This document shows positions 1 through 5,029 of a stretch of DNA of 5,029 bases, piece by piece. The stretch's first letter is position 1; every line of letters starts with the position of its first letter. Origin of the DNA: an uncultured Synergistia bacterium (lineage in GTDB: Bacteria > Eremiobacterota > SpSt-956 > JAKJGF01); NCBI GenBank assembly GCA_937888925.1, contig CALARM010000147.1, forward strand, positions 1-5,029. Direction: 5' to 3'. The position numbers and the translations under genes were made by a program. The notes under the pieces were generated by a model, which made no database searches, had not been told where the DNA came from, and was given only the letters and a program-made list of their open reading frames with translations.

Positions 1-72
1 GTGGTACCGGTGTAGGTGGAATAGATGTTGCAGTAGGTGGTACCGGTGTAGGTGGAATAGATGTTGCAGTAG
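1..72 (-). repeat. 36-bp tandem repeat, family A (two copies, continues off the left edge)
   Basis: Bases 1-36 and 37-72 are identical 36-bp units. In the coding (minus) frame each encodes the 12-residue unit PTATSIPPTPVP. The frame is still in repeat at base 1, so more copies probably lie to the left. Perfect identity between copies points to recent expansion or ongoing homogenisation. The unit length is a multiple of three, so copy-number change preserves the frame. Confidence 0.95.
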
Positions 73-2128
73 GAACAGTAGTAGGTATGCTATTTGGATC
101 AGTAGTAGGAACAGTAGTAGGTATGCTATTTGGATCAGTAGTAGGAACAGTAGTAGGTATGCTATTTGGATCAGTAGTAGGAACAGTAGTAGGAACAGTA
201 GTAGGCAGGCTATTTGGATCAGTAGTAGGTTCTACAGTAGGCGTACCGGGTGGTGTAGTAGGAGCTACTGTCGGTATCGGAGTCGGTGGTGATAGAGAAA
301 CTTCTCCGGAACCATAGCCATCTGTTTTTTCTCTGAATCTTGGTTCTTTTAATAATGTTACTGATACAGGTATACAGAAATCAACACAGGGTGTAATAAG
401 TAATGTTCTATTTGTTTCACTTGTTATATTTCCTTTTGTAGAAGTACTGCTTCTGGCTATTACAGAACCGATAATATGAACATTCCCGTTAATATTTATA
501 TCACTTCCGGAATATAACATACCTATTACATATGGATAGCCTCTGGAAATAGAATATAATATATCCTGAAGGGCTGTTTTGGAATGGGGATTATCATTAT
601 CATTATTACTTGCATATACAATTGATTTGACATCCATAGAAGACAGACATGGAGTATAATTTGGCCCGTCTGAAACAAGATAATTTGACATATTGGTTAT
701 GAGAGCACTGCCCATACCTCTGGATTGTAACGTGCTCTGTATTGCAGAATTTTTTATAAAAGCTTCCAGACTTACAGGCTCAAATTTTTCATTGTCATCT
801 GCAGCCCATGCCTGCCCGATAATATTGAAGGGCCACTTTAATTCAGTTATCTGAAAATCTTTTTGAGATGATTTAATCTTATATTTATCATTTATCGTAG
901 TGTATAACATATCATACCATTCATCGAAATTGGGAGATGGATTTGGCGCATATGTACCATTCATGCTTAAAACTTCTGAAGCACCATGAACGGTTATATC
1001 TCCGTCAGCATATAGTATAAGCTTCTCTGTCGGATAGCCTGTATAATCCAGAGTGCTATTTCCGCATAAATTTATTGATGCAGGTGTATTTGGATCTGTG
1101 CCGGAAGGTAACATTGCCTGTCCTGTTGCACTTACCACCCCATCACCCATAAGGCCTTTTGCAATATTGACAATATGTCCGTTTACTATATATATATTGG
1201 TTTTATTTAATTTTACCGGTCTATTATTTATGGAGAGATTGGCATTTTCCAGTTTGTAATTTCCCGGATCAAGTGAGCTTATCTTATCTCCGTCAATATT
1301 GTAGATATTATTTGCACTGTCATAACTATAGGCAGAGGAACTGAATTTAATGCCAATTTCCGTTATAAGGTCTTTTATGCCGGAAATAGAAGCAGGTGAA
1401 ACTTCTTCCGGAGGCTCAGGCAGTTCTCTGTTCAGAGGTCTCTGTATTCCTCTGGTTCTATATGGATAGGCAACATTAATAGAATTGTTCGTAGATACAT
1501 AGCCGTCAACAATAAACTCTGAATGGGTATCACATGTTATATTATCCAGGGAGCATATGTCACTCGACGGTGTTGTCTCAAGAGTATAGGGATCCGTTAT
1601 TCCTCTGGTGAATAAATTCCCTTTTACCTCTATTTTACCACTTGAAAAAAGAGCGGGAAGTTTTGCATTTGGTTTTACGAAGGTTTTTATTGTAAAATTT
1701 TCATCTTTTGATTTCAGTCCTCCTGTGGAAACTATCTGTATGGATCCGACAGGCACTGCATCACCTTCGCCGGTTAACCTCTTTTCTTTACCGTTATAAT
1801 TGTTATAAACATTTACTTTATAATGGTAAATACTGCCTCCTTCATCTTCTCCGATATTTTTCCACGTTGTTATTCCTTCACCCCATTTGACATTCGGGTC
1901 AAAACTATTGCCGGGCCAGTAGTTATCTTCATTGATTTTATATACAGCCATGGCAACACCTGCTTCTGCTGCGGAAAAACAGTTCAGGTAATTTCTGTCA
2001 TGACCTGTAAGGGTAAGTAAATTCTGGCTTATAGAAAGTAACGATATGACAAAAATAAAGAGCAGTACAAGGATGAATAATACAGTAATCAGTGTGAATC
2101 CGTCTTTTTTCTTCAGATGATTTTTCAT
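1..2128 (-). CDS. Large PilX/GspK-like pilin protein with Pro/Thr repeat stalk (C-terminus off window)
   Basis: At least 709 codons are open from the ATG at 2128 to the left edge, with no stop seen. Residues 1-10 form a basic leader ending in Gly10. Phe11 begins a hydrophobic helix (about 11-38, FTLITVLFILVLLF), followed by the AAEAGVAMA motif (53-61) typical of PilX N-terminal domains. The leader is a class III prepilin signal, expected to be cut after Gly10 by prepilin peptidase. Position +5 is Thr15 rather than Glu, as in tip-located GspK-type pseudopilins. Residues about 150-590 hold short Gly/Asn-rich segments such as SSGKIEVKGNLFTRG and SGSDININGNVHIIGSVIA, suggesting a beta-helix or beta-sandwich body. 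From about 612 the chain is Pro/Thr-rich with 12-residue repeats. The start is supported by AAAGGAG eight bases upstream, and the gene lies 24 nt after the GspJ-like gene. Typical PilX and GspK proteins are far shorter. Inferred role: filament-tip or surface protein. The pilin class is fairly sure; the exact subfamily is not. Confidence 0.85.
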   Translation of the reverse strand, partial: MKNHLKKKDGFTLITVLFILVLLFIFVISLLSISQNLLTLTGHDRNYLNCFSAAEAGVAMAVYKINEDNYWPGNSFDPNVKWGEGITTWKNIGEDEGGSIYHYKVNVYNNYNGKEKRLTGEGDAVPVGSIQIVSTGGLKSKDENFTIKTFVKPNAKLPALFSSGKIEVKGNLFTRGITDPYTLETTPSSDICSLDNITCDTHSEFIVDGYVSTNNSINVAYPYRTRGIQRPLNRELPEPPEEVSPASISGIKDLITEIGIKFSSSAYSYDSANNIYNIDGDKISSLDPGNYKLENANLSINNRPVKLNKTNIYIVNGHIVNIAKGLMGDGVVSATGQAMLPSGTDPNTPASINLCGNSTLDYTGYPTEKLILYADGDITVHGASEVLSMNGTYAPNPSPNFDEWYDMLYTTINDKYKIKSSQKDFQITELKWPFNIIGQAWAADDNEKFEPVSLEAFIKNSAIQSTLQSRGMGSALITNMSNYLVSDGPNYTPCLSSMDVKSIVYASNNDNDNPHSKTALQDILYSISRGYPYVIGMLYSGSDININGNVHIIGSVIARSSTSTKGNITSETNRTLLITPCVDFCIPVSVTLLKEPRFREKTDGYGSGEVSLSPPTPIPTVAPTTPPGTPTVEPTTDPNSLPTTVPTTVPTTDPNSIPTTVPTTDPNSIPTTVPTTDPNSIPTTVPTATSIPPTPVPPTATSIPPTPVP
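73..228 (-). repeat. 36-bp tandem repeat, family B (four copies plus one 12-bp sub-unit)
   Basis: Bases 73-108, 109-144 and 145-180 are three identical 36-bp units. Bases 181-192 are an extra 12-bp sub-unit, and 193-228 is a fourth 36-bp copy with two base changes. On the minus strand each unit encodes a 12-residue block reading PTTDPNSIPTTV with phase set by where one starts; the fourth copy has Leu for Ile. The inserted 12 bp adds one more PTTV block. All lengths are multiples of 12 bp, so the open frame is kept. A more degenerate Pro/Thr region at about 229-300 probably represents older repeat material. Confidence 0.95.
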
Positions 2129-2136
2129 ATTTCATT

Positions 2137-2143
2137 CTCCTTT
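2137..2143 (-). promoter_or_regulatory. Ribosome-binding site of the PilX/GspK-like gene
   Basis: The minus strand reads AAAGGAG here, eight bases before the ATG at 2128. It selects that ATG over an out-of-frame ATG at 2135. It is the strongest Shine-Dalgarno match in the window and sits in the 24-nt gap after the GspJ-like stop codon. Confidence 0.8.
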
Positions 2144-2152
2144 AATATATTA

Positions 2153-2815
2153 TTATATACCAAGTGTATTATGGGGATAAATTTCTATAAAAGATTTCAT
2201 TTCTTCATTACCGGAACCGCTAAAAGAAGCTCCTTTTTTTCTTGCACAGATTTCTATTTTTATAAGTGAAGGACTTGTTCTGTAAATTCCTAAAGTATAT
2301 ATATACCTGGCAATCACAGTATATTTAATATCATTATCATTGCATAAATTCAGTAATTCTGTGTGTGTGAGAGGAAAAGGAACTTTTCTCGCATCTCCTG
2401 TGACTTTATCATAGATCCTTTCCTTTCTCCTTAATTCTCCTGATGTTTTATCAAAATAATATATGATATATTTCTGCCATATGGGAGTTGTACAGCTATC
2501 ATCATCAAGGATGATAGTTCTTGTACTACCTGAATCTTTGTAGGGAGATAAAAAACTGATTGCATGGGGAGTTCCGCTTACATCATATATTTCTGCACTA
2601 TTTATAGTAACGGAACTGTTGGATGAACTGCTTAATTCTATTCTCATCCTTCTGAGGGATACCAGAACTTCACTCTGAACCTCTGCTCTGGTTCTTCCAA
2701 TCATAAATAGTTTAAGCCCGGGAATAAAAACACTGAAAAGAGCGGAAAGCAAAAAACCACATATGGCAACTGCCACCATTATTTCTATTAAGGTATGTCC
2801 CCGCTTATCATTCAT
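2153..2815 (-). CDS. GspJ/PilW-like minor pilin (prepilin-type N-terminal methylation domain)
   Basis: This 220-residue protein starts MNDKRG then HTLIEIMVAVAICG. Gly6 is the expected prepilin peptidase cut site and Glu11 is the conserved +5 glutamate of the mature protein. One hydrophobic helix spans about 7-32. It is followed by a segment (about 40-60) with the pattern RAEVQSEVLVSLRRMRIELSS. Such a Q-x-L-x-R-x-x-E-type helix is typical of PilW/GspJ proteins, and the length fits the family. It should be inserted in the inner membrane, cleaved and assembled as a low-abundance filament subunit next to its I-like and K-like neighbours. AGAGGAT lies about eight bases upstream of the start. The start is also the target of an ATGA overlap with a 23-codon micro-ORF. 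Assignment to type II secretion or to type IV pili cannot be decided here. Confidence 0.88.
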   Translation of the reverse strand: MNDKRGHTLIEIMVAVAICGFLLSALFSVFIPGLKLFMIGRTRAEVQSEVLVSLRRMRIELSSSSNSSVTINSAEIYDVSGTPHAISFLSPYKDSGSTRTIILDDDSCTTPIWQKYIIYYFDKTSGELRRKERIYDKVTGDARKVPFPLTHTELLNLCNDNDIKYTVIARYIYTLGIYRTSPSLIKIEICARKKGASFSGSGNEEMKSFIEIYPHNTLGI

Positions 2816-2834
2816 ACACAGATCCTCTTAATAT
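2805..2834 (-). repeat. 30-bp perfect direct repeat, copy at the GspJ-like start
   Basis: This 30-bp segment is identical to 2873-2902, offset by 68 bp. On the minus strand it holds the AGAGGAT ribosome-binding site and the first codons of the GspJ-like gene (ATG, AAT, GAT, then AA). Bases on either side of the two copies differ, so the repeat ends sharply. Confidence 0.93.
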
Positions 2835-2883
2835 TTCGTGCAATCTTCGTTATACATATATCTGTTTTCAGATTATCATTCAT
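2812..2883 (-). CDS. Possible 23-residue micro-ORF coupled to the GspJ-like gene
   Basis: On the minus strand an ATG at 2883 opens 23 codons ending in TGA at 2814-2812, which overlaps the next gene's ATG (2815-2813) as ATGA. The peptide begins MNDNLKTD, sharing its first three residues with the GspJ-like protein because a 30-bp repeat copied the ribosome-binding site and start region. It has the same AGAGGAT site and spacing as the real gene. It carries no recognisable domain. It may be only a by-product of the duplication, but its translation could couple or dampen translation of the downstream pilin. That it is read as a gene is unproven. Confidence 0.35.
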   Translation of the reverse strand: MNDNLKTDICITKIARNIKRICV

Positions 2884-2902
2884 ACACAGATCCTCTTAAT
2901 AT
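2873..2902 (-). repeat. 30-bp perfect direct repeat, copy at the GspI-like stop
   Basis: Identical to 2805-2834. On the minus strand this copy contains the TAA stop of the GspI-like gene (2898-2896), a ribosome-binding site, and the start of the 23-codon micro-ORF. The 38 bp between the two copies is unique and includes a small hairpin (ATCTG, four A, CAGAT at 2873-2860 on the minus strand). Confidence 0.93.
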
Positions 2903-3387
2903 ACAGGAACATTCATAGGAAGATATACTTTATTATATACATAAGATCTTACTTTTACTTTTTTAATACCGCTTGATTGTTTCCATTTTACTGTTACAAT
3001 AACCTCTACTATCTGCTTCGGATCTGCAAATTCCCCATCTTCAAGATCTACTTTTTTTACCATAACTGCAGGTGTAAATGTAGTATTTTCTATATTAACT
3101 GCATAATCTATAGAGGAATGATTCTCCTGGGTAAGTTCTATATTCCCCATAGTTTCCACATCAGGAACCATATAAAAACTACTTTTATATAATTCCAGAT
3201 GTTTATTGGCTATATTATAAGCTACCGACATATTTTTGCCTGTCTTTAAAGCTTCTATGCTGGAAGGGAAAATAGTTACTATGCTGAGTACTATTACACT
3301 TAAAAGACATATAGAAACCATGATCTCAACAAGACTCAAGGCACTTACATGAGATTTTCCCTTCATAAACCAATTCTTCAAAGACAT
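2896..3387 (-). CDS. GspI/PilV-like minor pilin (prepilin-type N-terminal methylation domain)
   Basis: This 163-residue protein has a basic leader followed by VSALSLVEIMVSICLLS. The likely prepilin peptidase cut is after Ala16, giving mature Leu-Ser-Leu-Val-Glu with Glu21 at the conserved +5 position. The helix spans about 17-45. The following segment VAYNIANKHLELYKSSFY resembles the A-x-x-x-A-x-x-x-L-E helix of GspI/PilV proteins. It is the first gene of the three-gene pilin operon, and its position before J-like and K-like genes supports the assignment. The start is uncertain: Met1 has only a weak GGGG five bases upstream, and Met8 (ATG at 3366-3364) would leave a nine-residue leader, also normal for the family. 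Met1 falls inside a near-duplicate of the gene's own helix-coding sequence. An in-frame stop lies a few codons upstream of Met1. Confidence 0.85.
   Translation of the reverse strand: MSLKNWFMKGKSHVSALSLVEIMVSICLLSVIVLSIVTIFPSSIEALKTGKNMSVAYNIANKHLELYKSSFYMVPDVETMGNIELTQENHSSIDYAVNIENTTFTPAVMVKKVDLEDGEFADPKQIVEVIVTVKWKQSSGIKKVKVRSYVYNKVYLPMNVPVY
3299..3330 (-). repeat. 32-nt imperfect repeat, copy inside the GspI-like helix
   Basis: On the minus strand this segment encodes VEIMVSICLL plus part of the next codon. It matches 3407-3376 at 27 of 32 positions by direct alignment without gaps, offset by 77 nt. This copy is the functional one, in frame with the pilin. Confidence 0.8.
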
Positions 3388-3407
3388 ATAAACCCCATAA
3401 TCTCAAC
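3376..3407 (-). repeat. 32-nt imperfect repeat, upstream copy spanning the GspI-like start
   Basis: Read in the frame matching the copy inside the gene, it gives VEIMGFICL and then a TGA stop. A few bases further upstream GTAAGT is also shared. The annotated ATG of the GspI-like gene is in another frame of this segment, where the genuine copy reads Ile-Cys. It looks like the remnant of a duplicated pilin N-terminus. Confidence 0.75.
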
Positions 3408-3465
3408 AGAACTTACTCTGATTATACAGTGTTTTATTTTATGGAAAATCATTGGTACATAATAA

Positions 3466-3494
3466 AGTATAACATATTTTATGACACTTTGCAA
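3466..3494 (-). promoter_or_regulatory. Sigma-70-type extended -10 promoter of the pilin operon
   Basis: On the minus strand TTGCAA (3494-3489) is followed by a 17-bp spacer and TATACT (3471-3466). TG stands one base before the -10 hexamer, giving an extended -10. Transcription would start near 3459, leaving a leader of about 70 nt before the GspI-like ATG. Spacer length and both hexamers are close to consensus, so this is the best promoter in the window. Confidence 0.6.
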
Positions 3495-3680
3495 TTAGTT
3501 TTATATATTATAAAATTAATATTATTTCAAAAAAACTTTATGGAATTCGTTCCCTGAATAATCTACCTCTAACAGACATCAAAAACTCTATATAATATAA
3601 TCACAGAATTTTATAAAAAGTTTCACTCTATGAAAATAATTTATATAATTTTTGCCAGAACTACCTCAAATATATTAAAT

Positions 3681-3703
3681 CGTGACGCGTAACGCGTGAT
3701 GCG
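3681..3703. repeat. GC-rich run of three related 7-bp units
   Basis: Three consecutive 7-bp units, CGTGACG then CGTAACG then CGTGATG, are followed by CG. They fit the pattern CGT-R-A-Y-G and create two ACGCGT palindromes. The run stands alone in AT-rich surroundings about 150 bp upstream of the kinase start. Function unknown; it could be a protein-binding site or a dispersed intergenic repeat. Confidence 0.6.
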
Positions 3704-3744
3704 AGGAAAGAGATAATTAATAAAATTCTATTTCTAAACTATAT

Positions 3745-3774
3745 TTAAACAGGGTCATTCTTTTAACTGTTTAA
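3745..3774. promoter_or_regulatory. 8-bp perfect inverted repeat upstream of the kinase
   Basis: TTAAACAG (3745-3752) and CTGTTTAA (3767-3774) are perfect inverted copies separated by 14 bp. Their centres are 22 bp apart, about two helical turns, which suits a dimeric repressor or activator. It lies about 20-50 bp upstream of the candidate kinase -35. There is no T-tract immediately after it on the plus strand, so it is not a convincing terminator. Confidence 0.4.
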
Positions 3775-3796
3775 GGAAGGATTTTTCTATTTAATT

Positions 3797-3824
3797 TTGA
3801 AATAAATTGAGGATCTTTTATATT
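3797..3824 (+). promoter_or_regulatory. Candidate kinase promoter
   Basis: TTGAAA (3797-3802), a 16-bp spacer and TATATT (3819-3824) precede the kinase ATG at 3850. A start near 3831 would give a leader of about 20 nt, with GGGTGGTG (3838-3845) as a plausible ribosome-binding site. In such AT-rich DNA chance matches are common. Confidence 0.35.
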
Positions 3825-3849
3825 TAATTTTTAACCCGGGTGGTGTGTA

Positions 3850-5029
3850 ATGAATCTCATATGTGCTGTCTGTGGAGCAGAACATAAAGCTACAGGAAAA
3901 TTTTGCAGTGAATGTGGGTCTCAGAAATTTATAGAACAGGATCAGGAAAAATTACTTTTAGTCAGGGGAGACATTATTGCTTCACGATATAAAATCATAG
4001 ATTTCCTGAAAGCAGGAGGTATGGGTGCTGTTTATAAGGCAGAAGATCTTCGCCTGTCAAAACTTTGTGCCATAAAGGAATTAATAAACCAGTCACTGGA
4101 AGGGGAAGAAAAAAGGGCTGCTTTTATAAGATTTGAAAGGGAAGCGAAGATTTTATCAGAACTGGAACATCCGAACCTTCCCAGGGTTATAGATTATTTT
4201 ACCCTTGGAAACAGACATTATCTTGCTATGGATTTTATAGACGGAGAAGATCTGTCAGCATTGCTCAGAAGCAGGGGGAGTAAAGGCCTGGATGAAGAAG
4301 AAGTCATACAGTGGACACTTCAGATATGTGATGTCCTCAATTATCTTCATACCAGAAACCCTGTTGTTATTTACAGAGATATAAAACCTTCGAATATTAT
4401 GTTGAGAAAATCTGATAATAAAGCTATGCTCATAGATTTCGGCATAGCCAGGACAGTTGCTCCCAGGGAAGAAGAAGGTCTTACAAAGACGGCTATAGGG
4501 ACTATAGGTTATATGGCTCCCGAACAGTACAGAGGTAAAGCTGATGTCAGAAGTGATATATATTCCCTTGGCGCAACAATGCATCATCTTCTTTCCGGTA
4601 AAATGCCTTTACCTTTTACTCTGGAACCTTTAAAAAATATAAGACCCGATGTCTCGTCCCATGTGAATGCAGTGGTTATGACAGCACTGAGATTGAATTT
4701 AAATGAAAGATTTCAGTCAGCTCTTGAAATGAAAAAAGCTATTACGGGAACTATAAAAGTAGAACTTCCTGTTACAGAGGAAATAGGCAAAGTAGATCTT
4801 CTTTTGAATCAACTCGATTCAAACGATCCGGAACTGAGATATATAGTAGTTAAATCTCTCTCTTCCCACAGGGATGAAAGAAAGATGCTCCAGCCGCTCA
4901 TGACACTGGTTTTAAAAGAACCTGATCTGATAGTAAGAAGAGAAGCTTTAAAAGTACTCGCTTCTATGAATAACAAAATGATACTTGAGATTTTTAATAC
5001 TTCTGTTACAGATAAAGACCTGGAAATAA
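3850..5029 (+). CDS. Zinc-ribbon Hanks-type Ser/Thr protein kinase with HEAT-like C-terminal region (C-terminus off window)
   Basis: The frame is open for 393 codons to the right edge. An in-frame TAA at 3832-3834 and no other upstream start make the ATG at 3850 secure. Residues 5-22 form a zinc ribbon: Cys5-x2-Cys8 and Cys19-x2-Cys22. The kinase domain spans about 47-300. It has a Gly-rich loop KAGGMGAVY (54-62), Lys76 in CAIKEL, Glu98 of helix C, YRDIKPSN (175-182) with catalytic Asp177, DFG at 196-198, Thr residues 212, 214 and 218 in the activation segment, and APE at 223-225. All catalytic residues are present, so it should transfer phosphate from ATP to Ser/Thr. The first glycine of GxGxxG is replaced by Lys54. 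From about 316, segments such as DPELRYIVVKSL and EPDLIVRREALKVL resemble HEAT repeats, a likely protein-binding platform. No membrane segment is seen in the visible part. Substrate unknown. Confidence 0.93.
   Translation, partial: MNLICAVCGAEHKATGKFCSECGSQKFIEQDQEKLLLVRGDIIASRYKIIDFLKAGGMGAVYKAEDLRLSKLCAIKELINQSLEGEEKRAAFIRFEREAKILSELEHPNLPRVIDYFTLGNRHYLAMDFIDGEDLSALLRSRGSKGLDEEEVIQWTLQICDVLNYLHTRNPVVIYRDIKPSNIMLRKSDNKAMLIDFGIARTVAPREEEGLTKTAIGTIGYMAPEQYRGKADVRSDIYSLGATMHHLLSGKMPLPFTLEPLKNIRPDVSSHVNAVVMTALRLNLNERFQSALEMKKAITGTIKVELPVTEEIGKVDLLLNQLDSNDPELRYIVVKSLSSHRDERKMLQPLMTLVLKEPDLIVRREALKVLASMNNKMILEIFNTSVTDKDLEI

Larger units (their letters stand above)
3388..3849. other. Divergent intergenic region between pilin operon and kinase
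   Basis: This stretch of about 460 bases is AT-rich and contains no gene I can support. It holds the upstream half of the 32-nt pilin repeat, an extended -10 promoter for the pilin operon, a perfect TATAAT at 3591-3596 on the plus strand with a poor -35 (CTAACA, 16 bp away), a GC-rich run of 7-bp units (3681-3703), an inverted repeat (3745-3774), and a candidate kinase promoter next to the kinase start. If the TATAAT at 3591 is used, the kinase transcript would have a leader of roughly 250 nt. Confidence 0.7.

Noticed and set aside
1..228. CRISPR array suspected from 36-bp repeat units.
   Set aside because: The units are directly contiguous with no spacers, and they are translated as part of a long protein-coding frame.
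87..317. Plus-strand ORF of Val/Gly-rich repeats (MLFGSVVGTVVG units).
   Set aside because: It is the reverse-strand reading of the in-frame 36-bp repeats in the pilin tail. Repeats with unit length divisible by three keep several frames open. It has no convincing ribosome-binding site or family resemblance.
1053..2020. Several plus-strand ORFs of 60-68 codons.
   Set aside because: They lie antisense to the large pilin-like gene, which has a continuous frame, signal motif and ribosome-binding site. None shows a recognisable domain.
2977..3192. Plus-strand ORF of 71 codons.
   Set aside because: It is antisense to the GspI-like gene. Its Tyr/Phe/Ile/Cys-rich composition is typical of a shadow frame in AT-rich DNA.
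3421..3426. Perfect TATAAT on the minus strand close to the GspI-like start.
   Set aside because: No -35-like hexamer lies at the right distance and it is not preceded by TG plus one base. The promoter at 3466-3494 is much better.
3542..3553. Small hairpin GGAA-TTCG-TTCC near a run of seven T on the minus strand.
   Set aside because: The stem is only four pairs and six bases separate it from the T-run, so it is not a credible intrinsic terminator.
3630..3692. Plus-strand 20-codon ORF (begins MKIIYIIF) ending in the GC-rich heptamer run.
   Set aside because: No ribosome-binding site precedes it, and such short frames are expected by chance in this AT-rich intergenic region.
4255..4587. Minus-strand ORF of 110 codons.
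   Set aside because: It is antisense to the catalytic part of the kinase, whose motifs are all intact on the plus strand.

Overview
This AT-rich bacterial window holds two divergent transcription units separated by about 460 bases of AT-rich intergenic DNA. The left unit, on the minus strand, carries three consecutive genes for type IV pilin-like proteins: a GspI/PilV-like protein (2896-3387), a GspJ/PilW-like protein (2153-2815) and a very large GspK/PilX-like protein (1-2128, running off the left edge). The I-J-K order matches the minor pseudopilin set of type II secretion systems and the minor pilin set (PilV-PilW-PilX) of type IV pili. These proteins are thought to form the complex that primes and caps the filament. 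The right unit, on the plus strand, begins at 3850 and runs off the right edge. It encodes a Hanks-type serine/threonine kinase with an N-terminal zinc ribbon and a C-terminal region that looks like HEAT repeats.

The third pilin-like protein is unusual. After its N-terminal membrane helix it has about 550 residues of probable beta-rich body, then a Pro/Thr-rich tail. The tail is encoded by two families of 36-bp tandem repeats (12-residue units) that continue past the window edge. It looks like a surface-exposed tip protein with an extendable stalk, but what lies beyond the stalk is not visible.

The GspI-like gene is bracketed by short duplications. At its 3' end a perfect 30-bp direct repeat copies the stop, ribosome-binding site and start region, and creates a 23-codon micro-ORF that overlaps the next pilin start as ATGA. 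At its 5' end a 32-nt segment resembling the pilin signal-peptide/helix coding sequence (27 of 32 positions identical) lies 77 nt upstream of the genuine one and contains the annotated start codon.

The intergenic region contains a good extended -10 promoter for the pilin operon, a weaker promoter candidate for the kinase, an 8-bp inverted repeat, and an isolated GC-rich run of three related 7-bp units.

Organism: pilin I-J-K genes favour a diderm bacterium, but type IV pilins also occur in monoderms. The zinc ribbon-kinase-HEAT architecture and Pro/Thr stalks remind me of uncultured candidate phyla such as Eremiobacterota, Wallbacteria or Riflebacteria. This is a low-confidence impression, not a result. 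I see no CRISPR array, insertion sequence, tRNA or rRNA gene. The window looks like a chromosomal pilin locus rather than a new defence system; the most unusual material is the stalked tip pilin and the duplications around the GspI-like gene.
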